This document shows positions 29,061 to 37,680 of a DNA stretch of 64,000 nt, piece after piece. Source of the stretch: Cytophagaceae bacterium (GTDB lineage Bacteria > Bacteroidota > Bacteroidia > Cytophagales > Flexibacteraceae); contig JAIXYP010000009.1 in NCBI GenBank assembly GCA_027490155.1, forward strand, positions 248,001 to 312,000, given 5' to 3'. A program made the translations under genes and the position numbers. Each line of letters opens with the position of its first letter. Within the stretch, counting starts at the first letter, position 1. The notes under the pieces were generated by a model. The model worked only from the letters and a program-made list of their open reading frames with translations. It did no database searches and was not told the DNA's origin.

Positions 29061-31241
29061 CTAAGGTCGCACCTCAAATGCACCTTGTTGGCTAAGATAA
29101 AAGGGGCGGACTCCGTTGGCAGTATCTAGGTAGTCTTTAGGATACTTGCAGATCCAGACTGGAGCCTGAATTTGGCTTAAGGCACCAAATAACCTGACTG
29201 TTTGCCCTATGGCCACATCAAAATGTGGTTTTAGGATAGATGGCTTAGATCCTGGAGCTGTAACTACAACAGCCGATTTATTGACTTTGGAAGACGGATT
29301 GCTTGATGCCTTATTGGTAACCAGAACGTAGGATTTACGATCAAACCACCAACTTCTTGCCCACCCCACCGCTGGGACAACCCTAAATGCAGACTGCGGA
29401 AATGCCAATTGCCAAGTTTTTGTCATTTGTTCGTCTGGCGCTGAGCCAAGCCAGTAGACCGTATCACCTAGGCTAGACACAACATGCACTTCACTCTTTT
29501 GACTCCAGACCCATAAGCCTTGTTGGTTTGGCCTGTAGTGTCCGACCAATGCATAACCCAACCAAAACAAGGGCAATATCAGCAAGACATAACCAGCCCA
29601 TCGCTGCCGATGCCACCACCACTGAAACAGAACGAAGACACCTATACCGAGGATTGCAGTTAGGGTCATGTCCCCAACTCGAACTTTTAGAGCTGCAATC
29701 GGGACAGTGGCCAAGGTATCAACAAGCCACAAAATGACACTGGCAATTACCATCGATATCTGGGCCAAAACCCAACCCAAAATTGGCAATTGACCCATGA
29801 CCGAAAGTGCAATACTTATGACAGTCAGGACTGAAGAAAGCCCACCGACGAGAATGTTGGCGGGTAAGAAAAGGAGGGGCACCTGCCCAAAGTGATAAAT
29901 ACTGATAGGCAGGGTTAAAATGGTAGCTGCCAAAGTGATGGCACCAGTCTCCCAAGCTAACCTAATCAATAAATGGTCAGGGCGCCAATAGGCGGACCAT
30001 GTTTGCCCTAAAGTTGCGAGCCCCACGCATCCTGCAACACTGAGCTGAAAACTAGGCTGGATAATAAGGCTAGGATCAGTCATCAACATGACCCAGACTG
30101 CCAAACCAAGGCTGTTGAGCATATTGGTTTGCCGACTAATGGTCTGGCCGACCAACATCACCGTTGTCATCGCAACAGCTCGGACGGCAGCTGGCGAGAG
30201 GCCAGATATCACGACATAGAGCCACAAGACCACAATACAACCCCAAACCCAAAAGCCCCTATGTCGTTTGTTACTACCTCCGATGAGTAGAGCAATGCCC
30301 GAAAGGAGATTAAAGAAAACCATGGTATGCATCCCCGACACTGACAAGACATGAGCGGTACCCGTAACTGAAAAATCATCGGCTGCGGCCTTATCAATGC
30401 CTTGACGAAGCCCCAGCGCTAAACCTAAAACCAAGCCGCGTGCATTGCCAGCAGGCAATTGGGTCAGGATTCCATGTTGTAACCAAGCTCGAGCTCGCAG
30501 CAACTGGGCACGTATTTGGTACCAGACGGGATGGCCAGCAATTACCTGATATTGCCCATCTTCAATCTTAGTTTGATAATATACACCTTGCCTCTGGAGG
30601 TATTGCCCATAATCAAAACCACCAATGCCGATCTTGGGGAACATTCCAGCAGTTACCATCCTTATGGGTGCTCTGATCAGAACAGTATCACCATATCCAA
30701 GCCCAATATTGCTTTTGAATTTCGGTCGTTGTACGGTAACCTGGACCAATACTGATGTATCTAGGTACTGCCAAAGACGATTATGAGCAGGATCTGAATG
30801 CTCGACTGCTAGAAGTCGTAACGTCATGGTGATACCACTCGGCTTAGTGATTGTGTCTGAGACCACTAACCCTAGAACGCCTCTTTTATGGTCAATAGGT
30901 GGCAGCTTGGGTTGCTTCGCTCGTTGCTCCTGTTGTTGATGTGCTACTACAATTCCGAAAGTCAAACTGACAAATAAGATCCCTAAATCGAACATTCTGG
31001 AGGCCCCAATGGTCCGTCTGGCATTCAGCCACCAAAGGAAGAAGAGCAGCAAGGCCAAAACGAATCCCCAAAACCATGGATTGACTGCAATCGGGATGAA
31101 CCAGCCAGCATAAACTCCGCCAACACCAATGGCCATACCAATGGCTAATACCAACAAAGGTGGCCAAACCTGGACCATGACATCTGGTTTGACTGTTCGT
31201 TTACGTTTACTGGTTGAAGATTGGGAGGCAGGTCTGTCCAT
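29061..31241 (-). CDS. comEC: ComEC/Rec2 family DNA uptake channel
   Basis: A 726-residue inner-membrane protein of natural transformation that passes single-stranded DNA into the cytoplasm. The N-terminus has three hydrophobic segments and a DUF4131-like OB region (about 95-225). The Competence domain follows with the hallmark HVLSVSGMHTMVFFNLLSG (about 285) and ALGLRQGIDK, with many transmembrane helices to about 560. The C-terminal 160 residues are soluble but lack the HxHxDH metal site of the metallo-beta-lactamase domain found in longer ComEC proteins. The phosphoribosyltransferase gene lies 102 bp upstream on the same strand. Confidence 0.92.
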   Translation of the reverse strand: MDRPASQSSTSKRKRTVKPDVMVQVWPPLLVLAIGMAIGVGGVYAGWFIPIAVNPWFWGFVLALLLFFLWWLNARRTIGASRMFDLGILFVSLTFGIVVAHQQQEQRAKQPKLPPIDHKRGVLGLVVSDTITKPSGITMTLRLLAVEHSDPAHNRLWQYLDTSVLVQVTVQRPKFKSNIGLGYGDTVLIRAPIRMVTAGMFPKIGIGGFDYGQYLQRQGVYYQTKIEDGQYQVIAGHPVWYQIRAQLLRARAWLQHGILTQLPAGNARGLVLGLALGLRQGIDKAAADDFSVTGTAHVLSVSGMHTMVFFNLLSGIALLIGGSNKRHRGFWVWGCIVVLWLYVVISGLSPAAVRAVAMTTVMLVGQTISRQTNMLNSLGLAVWVMLMTDPSLIIQPSFQLSVAGCVGLATLGQTWSAYWRPDHLLIRLAWETGAITLAATILTLPISIYHFGQVPLLFLPANILVGGLSSVLTVISIALSVMGQLPILGWVLAQISMVIASVILWLVDTLATVPIAALKVRVGDMTLTAILGIGVFVLFQWWWHRQRWAGYVLLILPLFWLGYALVGHYRPNQQGLWVWSQKSEVHVVSSLGDTVYWLGSAPDEQMTKTWQLAFPQSAFRVVPAVGWARSWWFDRKSYVLVTNKASSNPSSKVNKSAVVVTAPGSKPSILKPHFDVAIGQTVRLFGALSQIQAPVWICKYPKDYLDTANGVRPFYLSQQGAFEVRP

Positions 31242-31343
31242 CTCGCAGATTTGTAACGGGATGCGGTTCTATCGATTGATGACCGCAAAACACATGTTAC
31301 ACAGTGCACCAGATCAAGGCAAAATTACATCATCAGGAGACAG

Positions 31344-31862
31344 CTAGATCAGATAGGCCCCCATGGTCACAGCATCATCCATCACGACCTTGACATGGTT
31401 ACTGAGGGTGGTGCTAATGCCATAGCCTACAATGTCAGCCTTGATCGGGAAGAGGCTATGGTTGCGAGCGACCATCACAGCAACCTCAATTTTGGGCAAG
31501 GCTATTGCAGTGAAGGGGTTAAGTGCAAACCAAAGTGTACGACCAGTGTTCAGTACATCATCAACTAAAATCAACGGTTTGCCGGATAGTTCGGCCAGAT
31601 CGATATCTAGCACAACTGCTGGTTGGGATTGGGCAGTTTTGTCCAAGGTGAGTTTGGCTTGTTGAACCTTGATCGGCGATATGCGACTAAGCTCGGCGGA
31701 CAAAAGGTTGGATAACACGTAGCCCTCGTGGCTTATACCTACAATGGTTACTTCTGCAAAATCAAAATTACGTTCGTAGATCTCGACTGCCATCCGTTTC
31801 ACCTTTTGGTGCATTTGGCTGGCTGTCAGGATCTGCAATTTGGAGTCAGTATCAAAACGCAT
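31344..31862 (-). CDS. phosphoribosyltransferase family protein
   Basis: A 172-residue type I PRTase-fold protein from the ATG at 31862. An upstream TTG would add seven residues. The PRPP-binding loop is LILVDDVLNTGRTLW (about residues 105-120). The earlier VTIVGISHEGYVL supplies the flexible region. Size and motif fit a PyrR or hypoxanthine/uracil phosphoribosyltransferase, and the exact base is not determined. It is a cytosolic enzyme of nucleotide salvage, or a regulator. It precedes comEC by about 100 bp on the same strand and is divergent from rsgA. Confidence 0.85.
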   Translation of the reverse strand: MRFDTDSKLQILTASQMHQKVKRMAVEIYERNFDFAEVTIVGISHEGYVLSNLLSAELSRISPIKVQQAKLTLDKTAQSQPAVVLDIDLAELSGKPLILVDDVLNTGRTLWFALNPFTAIALPKIEVAVMVARNHSLFPIKADIVGYGISTTLSNHVKVVMDDAVTMGAYLI

Positions 31863-32027
31863 AATTAGTTTACTGAGAGTCAATGATAGTCAAGGAAGAA
31901 TATTGAGGGATTGGGAGTTTAACATTGTCGTTTAGGAAACAGATGCAAAATATGTTTTTTTCGGGTGCGAACCCAGACTTTAGTCTTGCACTGATTATAT
32001 GGACGAAAATATCGACATTTGGACCTA

Positions 32028-32984
32028 GTGAAGGAACAAGCAAAAGACATCTCAGCAACATACACAGGTCGGATTTTTAAGTCTACAGGCTCTTGGTACT
32101 GGATCAAGACTGAAACAGGGGCCATCGTACGCGGGCGCCTAAGAGGCAAATTCAAGGTCAGTGGCCTCAAGGTCACCAACCCTATAGCAGTAGGTGACCA
32201 AGTGACGTATATACTCGAAGATGAAGCCGAAGGTACCGTCATGATTACTGGCATCAGTGACCGGATCAACTACTTGGTGCGCAAGTCAGTCCATAAAACA
32301 GGCCATGCCCATCTGATTGCCAGCAACCTAGACCAGGCGATCGTCGTTACGTCCTTGTTTATGCCCCGGACTAGCACTGGCTTCATCGATCGGTTTGTGG
32401 TTAGTGCTGAGAGTTTTGGCATCCCGACCGTTGTCATCTTTAACAAAACAGACCTGCTAGAAGGCGAAGATTTGGATGTGGCCAAGTGGCTATGCTCGGT
32501 CTATGACAAAGCAGGCTGCCGTACCATCCTAACCAGCACAGTCAGTGGCCAAGGTCTAGATGAACTTAAGGAAATCCTTTCTGGCAAAACATCGTTACTG
32601 TCAGGGCACTCTGGGGTGGGCAAATCATCCTTGGCGAATGCACTATTCCCAGGCCTAGATCTCCGGACCCAAGAAGTAAGTGACTTTGCCGAAAAGGGCA
32701 AGCACACAACCACCTTTGCTGAAATGTTCCAGATCGATGAGCGAACCTATTTGATCGACACCCCAGGAATAAAAGAGCTAGGTATTGCCGAGATTGATAA
32801 TACAGAAATGGCCCACTTTTTCCCCGAGATGCGTGCGCTTTTAGGTCAATGTAGGTTCCATAACTGCCAGCATATCAATGAACCCGGCTGTGTTGTTATT
32901 GATGCTGTCAAGGCTGGTCGCATCGCCCAGACGCGCTATCATAGCTACCTGAGCATGATGTCCGGAGATGATAATCGTCGCTAA
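32028..32984 (+). CDS. rsgA: small ribosomal subunit biogenesis GTPase RsgA
   Basis: A circularly permuted GTPase that checks late 30S subunit maturation. It has an OB fold (about 10-70, GRIFKSTGSWYW), then G4 NKTD, G1 GHSGVGKSS and G3 DTPGIKELG in permuted order. A C-terminal zinc site includes CRFHNCQH and GCVV. There is no ATG in frame before residue ~70. The candidates are TTG 32019 and GTG 32028. I prefer the GTG because it overlaps the stop codon of a nine-codon ORF (31999-32028). It is divergent from the phosphoribosyltransferase gene and convergent with lipB. The length of 318 residues is normal. Confidence 0.95.
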   Translation: MKEQAKDISATYTGRIFKSTGSWYWIKTETGAIVRGRLRGKFKVSGLKVTNPIAVGDQVTYILEDEAEGTVMITGISDRINYLVRKSVHKTGHAHLIASNLDQAIVVTSLFMPRTSTGFIDRFVVSAESFGIPTVVIFNKTDLLEGEDLDVAKWLCSVYDKAGCRTILTSTVSGQGLDELKEILSGKTSLLSGHSGVGKSSLANALFPGLDLRTQEVSDFAEKGKHTTTFAEMFQIDERTYLIDTPGIKELGIAEIDNTEMAHFFPEMRALLGQCRFHNCQHINEPGCVVIDAVKAGRIAQTRYHSYLSMMSGDDNRR

Positions 32985-33025
32985 ATGACAAATCGGTTGG
33001 GATATCAGGCCTCATAGGGGTGATC

Positions 33026-33733
33026 TTATTCCATTACTAAATCCATCTCGAAAAGCGCCACAAGGTGCCCTAGTACCTTGTAGCTAACTGCCGCAAAATC
33101 TTGTACCGCGCCTAGCTCTGCCGCCAAGGAGGTAACTGCTTTATCGTCAATGCCACACGGGATGATGTTGCCAAAGTAATTTAGATCGGTGTTGATATTG
33201 AAGGCAAATCCGTGCATGGTAACCCAGCGACTAGCACGGACCCCTATCGCGCAGATTTTACGGTCCTCAATCCAGACCCCTGTAAGTCCGTCTATCCTAC
33301 CTGCATTGAGGCCATAGTCTGCACATGTATTGATGATGGCTTGCTCGATCGTCCGGAGGTAGATGTGGATGTCAGTAAAAAAATTATCAAGGTCTAGGAT
33401 GGGGTAGCCTACCAACTGCCCAGGTCCGTGGTAGGTGATATCACCGCCTCGGTTGATTTTGTGATAGGACGCACCTACTTGTTCGAGGCCATCTTCATCC
33501 AGAAGGAGATGCTCTGGTTTCCCACTTTTGCCTATGGTGTAGACATGGGGATGCTGGCAAAATATCAGATAGTTGGGTGTTGCTACAGGACATTCTGCAG
33601 TCCGATTATGAACCTTCGTAGCCACAGTCTGAGCAAACTTGTCCTCCTGAAACGACCAAGCCTGCTCGTATCCGAGCAGGCCTAGATCAATGAATTCTGT
33701 ACGTTTTGATTGGGCGGCCTTTACCTCTGACAT
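33026..33733 (-). CDS. lipB: lipoyl(octanoyl) transferase
   Basis: Moves the octanoyl group from acyl carrier protein to lipoyl domains, the first step of lipoate assembly. From the ATG at 33733 the protein has 235 residues, the normal size; the longer frame from 33793 is not family-like. The hallmark RGGDITYHGPGQLVGYPIL is complete. The active cysteine is in IIPCGIDDKAVTSL, where the conserved lysine also lies. It is on the same strand and 90 bp downstream of the sugar phosphate isomerase gene. lipA is not in the window. Confidence 0.96.
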   Translation of the reverse strand: MSEVKAAQSKRTEFIDLGLLGYEQAWSFQEDKFAQTVATKVHNRTAECPVATPNYLIFCQHPHVYTIGKSGKPEHLLLDEDGLEQVGASYHKINRGGDITYHGPGQLVGYPILDLDNFFTDIHIYLRTIEQAIINTCADYGLNAGRIDGLTGVWIEDRKICAIGVRASRWVTMHGFAFNINTDLNYFGNIIPCGIDDKAVTSLAAELGAVQDFAAVSYKVLGHLVALFEMDLVME

Positions 33734-33822
33734 AACCTCAGCAGGCCCCACACAAAGCAAAATCGCTGAGTCTATACTGCCTGATGCCCACAAAAGTAGA
33801 CATTTGGCGCACAGAATCAGGA

Positions 33823-34818
33823 CTAGTATTTAGCTAGTTCAGTTTTCAGGAACGTGATGACGTCAACTGGGAATGGATCGACACCATTCTCTTCGGCTAG
33901 ATAAAAAGAAACCCAGTCCAAAAGATAAATCAGATAGATGGCCTGCTCAGCAAAAGAGTCACCTTTAGCATGCAACTCGACCACTTGACCGGCAATTTTG
34001 CTGAAGATATCTTTGGAGATATCCATACGTTTGCTGGTGCGCGGGTTGTCATATCCAGAGCGTAGCATCAGGGTATATGTCTTTTCCCACAAGAACTTAG
34101 GAAAAGCCCAGCCCACTAGCTCATTGTGGTTCATCTCGGGCATCACGTTGCAATGCGCAAGTTGTTTGCTGTTTTCGGCGATCTGTTGTTGGGTCCTGAT
34201 AACCACTGACTCGAGACGGCTGTCACTATACAAGATGACAAACTTCTCTTTCATGTCCTTAGCGATTGCGACAGCAGCAGAGTGGACTGCGTCATTTTCA
34301 GAATCAAGAAGGTCAGCGGCTTTAGCTACTTCGGCAGCTAGGTTACTACTTGTGAGGCCAAAAGCGTTCAGGATATTGAGGATCTGGACATAAGCATACC
34401 CTATGCTTGCACGTGGGCTGTTGTCATGGCCAGGAATGTGGACGATGTCCCATCCATGCTCCTTGGCAAGCTCGCCAACTTTACCGCCGCTACTCACACA
34501 AACGATGGTAGCACCTTTTGCATGGGCCGCAAGGGTTGTTGCGATGGTTTCTTCGGTTCCTCCACTATAAGAACAAGCCAAGAACAAGGTACTTGACGAG
34601 ACAAAAGAAGGTAGGTCGTAGCTTTTGCTGATGTAAAGCGGCACAGATGTGATGTCCATCGTCATGGCCTGCACTAGGTTGCCACCTATGCCCGAACCAC
34701 CCATACCAGCGATCACGATATTGGTAAATGACTTGTCAGATGGGCTGAACTGGCTTTGGGATGCGATCTCAAGCGCTGTACGTAGTTGGGTCGAAAAGCC
34801 CTCAATGAGTTTTTTCAT
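33823..34818 (-). CDS. bifunctional phosphoglucose/phosphomannose isomerase (SIS fold)
   Basis: A 331-residue double-SIS-domain isomerase interconverting fructose 6-phosphate with glucose or mannose 6-phosphate. The first SIS domain shows NIVIAGMGGSGIGGNLV and ACSYSGGTEET. The catalytic Glu/His region is EMNHNELVGW. The length and the motif order match the archaeal/Bacteroidota PGI/PMI family, which is much shorter than classical Pgi. This gene may be the main phosphoglucose isomerase if no pgi exists elsewhere (not testable here). Start ATG 34818. lipB follows on the same strand. Confidence 0.93.
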   Translation of the reverse strand: MKKLIEGFSTQLRTALEIASQSQFSPSDKSFTNIVIAGMGGSGIGGNLVQAMTMDITSVPLYISKSYDLPSFVSSSTLFLACSYSGGTEETIATTLAAHAKGATIVCVSSGGKVGELAKEHGWDIVHIPGHDNSPRASIGYAYVQILNILNAFGLTSSNLAAEVAKAADLLDSENDAVHSAAVAIAKDMKEKFVILYSDSRLESVVIRTQQQIAENSKQLAHCNVMPEMNHNELVGWAFPKFLWEKTYTLMLRSGYDNPRTSKRMDISKDIFSKIAGQVVELHAKGDSFAEQAIYLIYLLDWVSFYLAEENGVDPFPVDVITFLKTELAKY

Positions 34819-35066
34819 GCTTAGGAGCCGAAGCTCTAATTGGTTAAACTAATGCAATATTACGACCCATCGACCGCCTTGCCAAACATACCAGACGTTA
34901 CCATTTGGTCAAGTTTGGTCCCAATTGAAACAGGCAGGTAAGTCGCTGAGCTGGGTCAACATATTTTTTTAGTCCCACCAGTCCCCCAAAAACAACTAAG
35001 ATTAGGCAATAGAGGCCCAAATGGGGGGTACGGGGACAACAAACACCTCAACTTTTTTATTTGTTT
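34819..35066. other. non-coding stretch upstream of the acpP promoter
   Basis: No gene, hairpin or repeat of note. The region becomes strongly T-rich near 35050, as expected for an UP-like sequence before a highly expressed promoter. Confidence 0.4.
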
Positions 35067-35097
35067 TTTGACTTGCCACATAAAAGCCATTTATTTG
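35067..35097 (+). promoter_or_regulatory. promoter of acpP-fabF-rnc
   Basis: TTTG (35067-35070), 19-bp spacer, TTTATTTG (35090-35097). This differs from the Bacteroidota -7 consensus TAnnTTTG at one position. The acpP ATG is 31 bp downstream of the -7 element. A T-tract precedes the -33 element. Confidence 0.6.
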
Positions 35098-35128
35098 CAG
35101 CCATTACGTACCAAAACACGCAATACCA

Positions 35129-35368
35129 ATGTCGGAAATAGCCGCCAAAGTAAAGAGCATCATCATCGAGAAGCTCGGAGTAGAAGAAACTGAAGTTACT
35201 ACCGAGGCCAGCTTCACCAACGATCTTGGTGCTGACTCTCTCGATACCGTTGAGCTGATCATGGAGTTCGAGAAAGAGTTCAACATCTCAATCCCGGACG
35301 ACCAAGCTGAGAACATCGGCACAGTCGGTCAGGCGATTGACTATCTTGAAAAGAACGTTAAAGCCTAA
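35129..35368 (+). CDS. acpP: acyl carrier protein
   Basis: A 79-residue acidic acyl carrier protein for fatty-acid synthesis. The phosphopantetheine serine is in [12 protein letters not shown] (about residue 39). All four helices are present, including the recognition helix II and [11 protein letters not shown]. It is the first gene of the conserved acpP-fabF-rnc set. The hairpin after its stop codon probably lets acpP be made in excess of fabF. ATG at 35129. Confidence 0.98.
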   Translation: MSEIAAKVKSIIIEKLGVEETEVTTEASFTNDLGADSLDTVELIMEFEKEFNISIPDDQAENIGTVGQAIDYLEKNVKA

Positions 35369-35373
35369 CGCAT

Positions 35374-35400
35374 AGCAGCCTTAACGGGCTGCTTTTCTTA
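35374..35400 (+). terminator. attenuator-like hairpin between acpP and fabF
   Basis: AGCAGCC - TTAACG - GGCTGCT followed by TTTCTTA, within the 57-bp gap. The stem and T-rich tail look like a partial intrinsic terminator. It would reduce but probably not abolish read-through into fabF. Confidence 0.7.
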
Positions 35401-35425
35401 TTACAACCACTACCTTCAGCACACC

Positions 35426-36679
35426 ATGGAATTATCGCGTGTCGTCATCACTGGCATGGGCGCACTCACACCAATAGGCAACACCTTGCAGGATTACTGG
35501 CAAGGATTGCTTGCAGGCGTGAGCGGAGCTGCCCCGATCACTAGGTTCGATGCTAGTAAGTTCAAGACGCGATTTGCATGTGAGCTGAAGGATTTTGATA
35601 TCCACAACTTCCTAGACCGCAAAGAGGCCCGAAAAATGGATCCCTTTGCGCACTACGCGGTGGTGGCAGCCGACGAGGCCATCAAGGACAGCGGGCTGCT
35701 TGACAGCATGTATGATCAGGATCGTATCGGAGTTATTTTTGGATCAGGTATTGGCGGACTTTTTACGTTCCAGGACGAGGTTACTTCCTTCAACAAAGGA
35801 GATGGAACGCCAAGGTTCAATCCGTTCTTTATCCCGAAAATGATCATCGACATTGTGCCTGGTCATATCAGCATCAAACACGGATTCCGTGGTCCAAATT
35901 TTTCGGTTGTTTCAGCTTGCGCCACGGGCACTAATGCCATTATCGATGCATTCAACTACATCAGGTTGGGCATGGCAGATGCGATTGTGACGGGTGGTAG
36001 CGAAGCTGCGGTGACCGCGGCAGGTATCGGAGGATTTAATGCTTGCAAAGCAATGAGCGAGCGCAATGACGACCCTGCCTCAGCTAGCCGACCTTACGAT
36101 AAAAACCGTGATGGATTCGTGTTGGGCGAAGGTGCAGGTTGCCTTATCCTAGAGCGTCTAGACCATGCATTGGCTAGAGGTGCAAAAATTTATGCCGAGG
36201 TAATCGGAGGTGGTATGAGCGGAGATGCTCACCACATTACAGATCCACATCCTGAAGGCCTTGGTGCACTTAATGTGATGCGCAACGCCCTCAGAGACGC
36301 TGGTATATCACCTACCGAGATCGACTATGTCAATACCCACGGCACTAGCACCCCAAAAGGAGACATTGCCGAAACCAAAGCCGTCCAGAACGTATTTGGT
36401 GATCACGCCTATAACCTCAACATTAGCAGCACCAAGTCCATGACTGGACACTTGTTAGGAGCTGCTGGCGCCATCGAGGCCATTGCGAGTGTTATGGCCG
36501 TGAAACATGACATTATCCCGCCGACCATCAACCATAGCACGGTGGACGAGGAGCTAGATCCACGACTCAACTTTACGTTCAACAAGGCTCAAAGCCGTAT
36601 CGTGAACGTTGCTTTGAGCAATACATTCGGGTTTGGAGGGCACAACGCGAGCATTATCGTTCGCAAGTTCAAGGGTTAG
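35426..36679 (+). CDS. fabF: beta-ketoacyl-ACP synthase II
   Basis: A 417-residue condensing enzyme that extends acyl-ACP with malonyl-ACP. The catalytic cysteine is in VSACATGTNAI. The two histidines are in NTHGTSTPKGD and MTGHLLGAAGAIEA, giving the Cys-His-His triad of KAS I/II. The NTFGFGGHNA signature is near the C-terminus. The length is standard for FabF. It follows acpP after an attenuator hairpin and precedes rnc by 18 bp. Confidence 0.97.
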   Translation: MELSRVVITGMGALTPIGNTLQDYWQGLLAGVSGAAPITRFDASKFKTRFACELKDFDIHNFLDRKEARKMDPFAHYAVVAADEAIKDSGLLDSMYDQDRIGVIFGSGIGGLFTFQDEVTSFNKGDGTPRFNPFFIPKMIIDIVPGHISIKHGFRGPNFSVVSACATGTNAIIDAFNYIRLGMADAIVTGGSEAAVTAAGIGGFNACKAMSERNDDPASASRPYDKNRDGFVLGEGAGCLILERLDHALARGAKIYAEVIGGGMSGDAHHITDPHPEGLGALNVMRNALRDAGISPTEIDYVNTHGTSTPKGDIAETKAVQNVFGDHAYNLNISSTKSMTGHLLGAAGAIEAIASVMAVKHDIIPPTINHSTVDEELDPRLNFTFNKAQSRIVNVALSNTFGFGGHNASIIVRKFKG

Positions 36680-36697
36680 GCACCCGTCTGACAGAAG

Positions 36698-37435
36698 GTG
36701 TCAATCGCAACCTGGTTTTCTGATCGAGTCCGTAGGTTATCTGCTGAAGATGCCGCCTTTGTGGCCGCAATCAAACAGATTACGGGAGGTGTCCCTCATA
36801 ACATTAGTCTTTATCGGCTTGCACTTAGGCATTCCAGCACGTCTAGTGGCAAGGAGGTAACACTTGGGCTCAACAACAACGAGCGACTTGAGTTTTTGGG
36901 TGATGCTATCCTAGGTGCCATTGTAGGCGAATACCTGTTCAAGAAATACCCACTTAAAGACGAAGGATTCCTTACTGAGGTGCGATCACGGATCGTCAAC
37001 CGCGAGTCTATGTCCGTGTTAGCTGGGAAGATTGGCATCCCAAAAATCATGGATTTCAACACTCGCCAGAAGGGTGCCCTCTACAACAAGTCCATGCATG
37101 GTGATGCCATGGAAGCCCTAATTGGTGCAGTATATCTGGACAAGGGTTATCGCTTCTGCCAAAGTTTCATCATTAACAAACTAATTGGCGATCACATCAA
37201 CCTGACCGACCTGCTTGCTACTGAGGGTAACCCTAAAAGTCGCCTCATCGAATGGGCACAACGCAACGGTGGAAGTATCACCTTTGAGGTTGTAAGCGAA
37301 AGTGGCCGGGATCACCACAAAGAATTTGCAATACAAGTGGTTTATAATGCCAAGGTTATTGGTACTGGCAAGGGAATGTCTAAAAAGAAAGCAGAACAGG
37401 AAGCTGCTGCAAATGCGTTGCAGGCTCTGGTTTAG
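36698..37435 (+). CDS. rnc: ribonuclease III
   Basis: A 245-residue dsRNA endonuclease processing rRNA and structured mRNAs. The catalytic signature NERLEFLGDAILG is at about residues 65-77 and the second acidic site is in GDAMEALIGAVYLDKGY. A C-terminal double-stranded RNA-binding domain follows at about 175-245 (NPKSRLIEWAQRNGG, KKKAEQEAAANAL). The start is GTG at 36698, 18 bp after fabF, which implies translational coupling. This order is conserved in Bacteroidota and many other bacteria. Confidence 0.96.
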   Translation: MSIATWFSDRVRRLSAEDAAFVAAIKQITGGVPHNISLYRLALRHSSTSSGKEVTLGLNNNERLEFLGDAILGAIVGEYLFKKYPLKDEGFLTEVRSRIVNRESMSVLAGKIGIPKIMDFNTRQKGALYNKSMHGDAMEALIGAVYLDKGYRFCQSFIINKLIGDHINLTDLLATEGNPKSRLIEWAQRNGGSITFEVVSESGRDHHKEFAIQVVYNAKVIGTGKGMSKKKAEQEAAANALQALV

Positions 37436-37680
37436 GAGGTAATCCTAGTCATTACACCAACATTTGCTTCATTTTTGAAATCAGCAGGAAAAAACTGAAA
37501 GAAACATCTGACTGAGAGCAAATCCAAAACAAAATTCGGGCCTGCACTTGACATTGGTACAACCTTTCAGGTGCTTTAGGCAGTCTTATTAGTGGAGGTA
37601 ATTACGCAACCTTGTGCGTTAGGTATCCATAAATGTCTATGGCCATTGTTTACTCCTCCTATCAAAATTAAGCACCCAAT

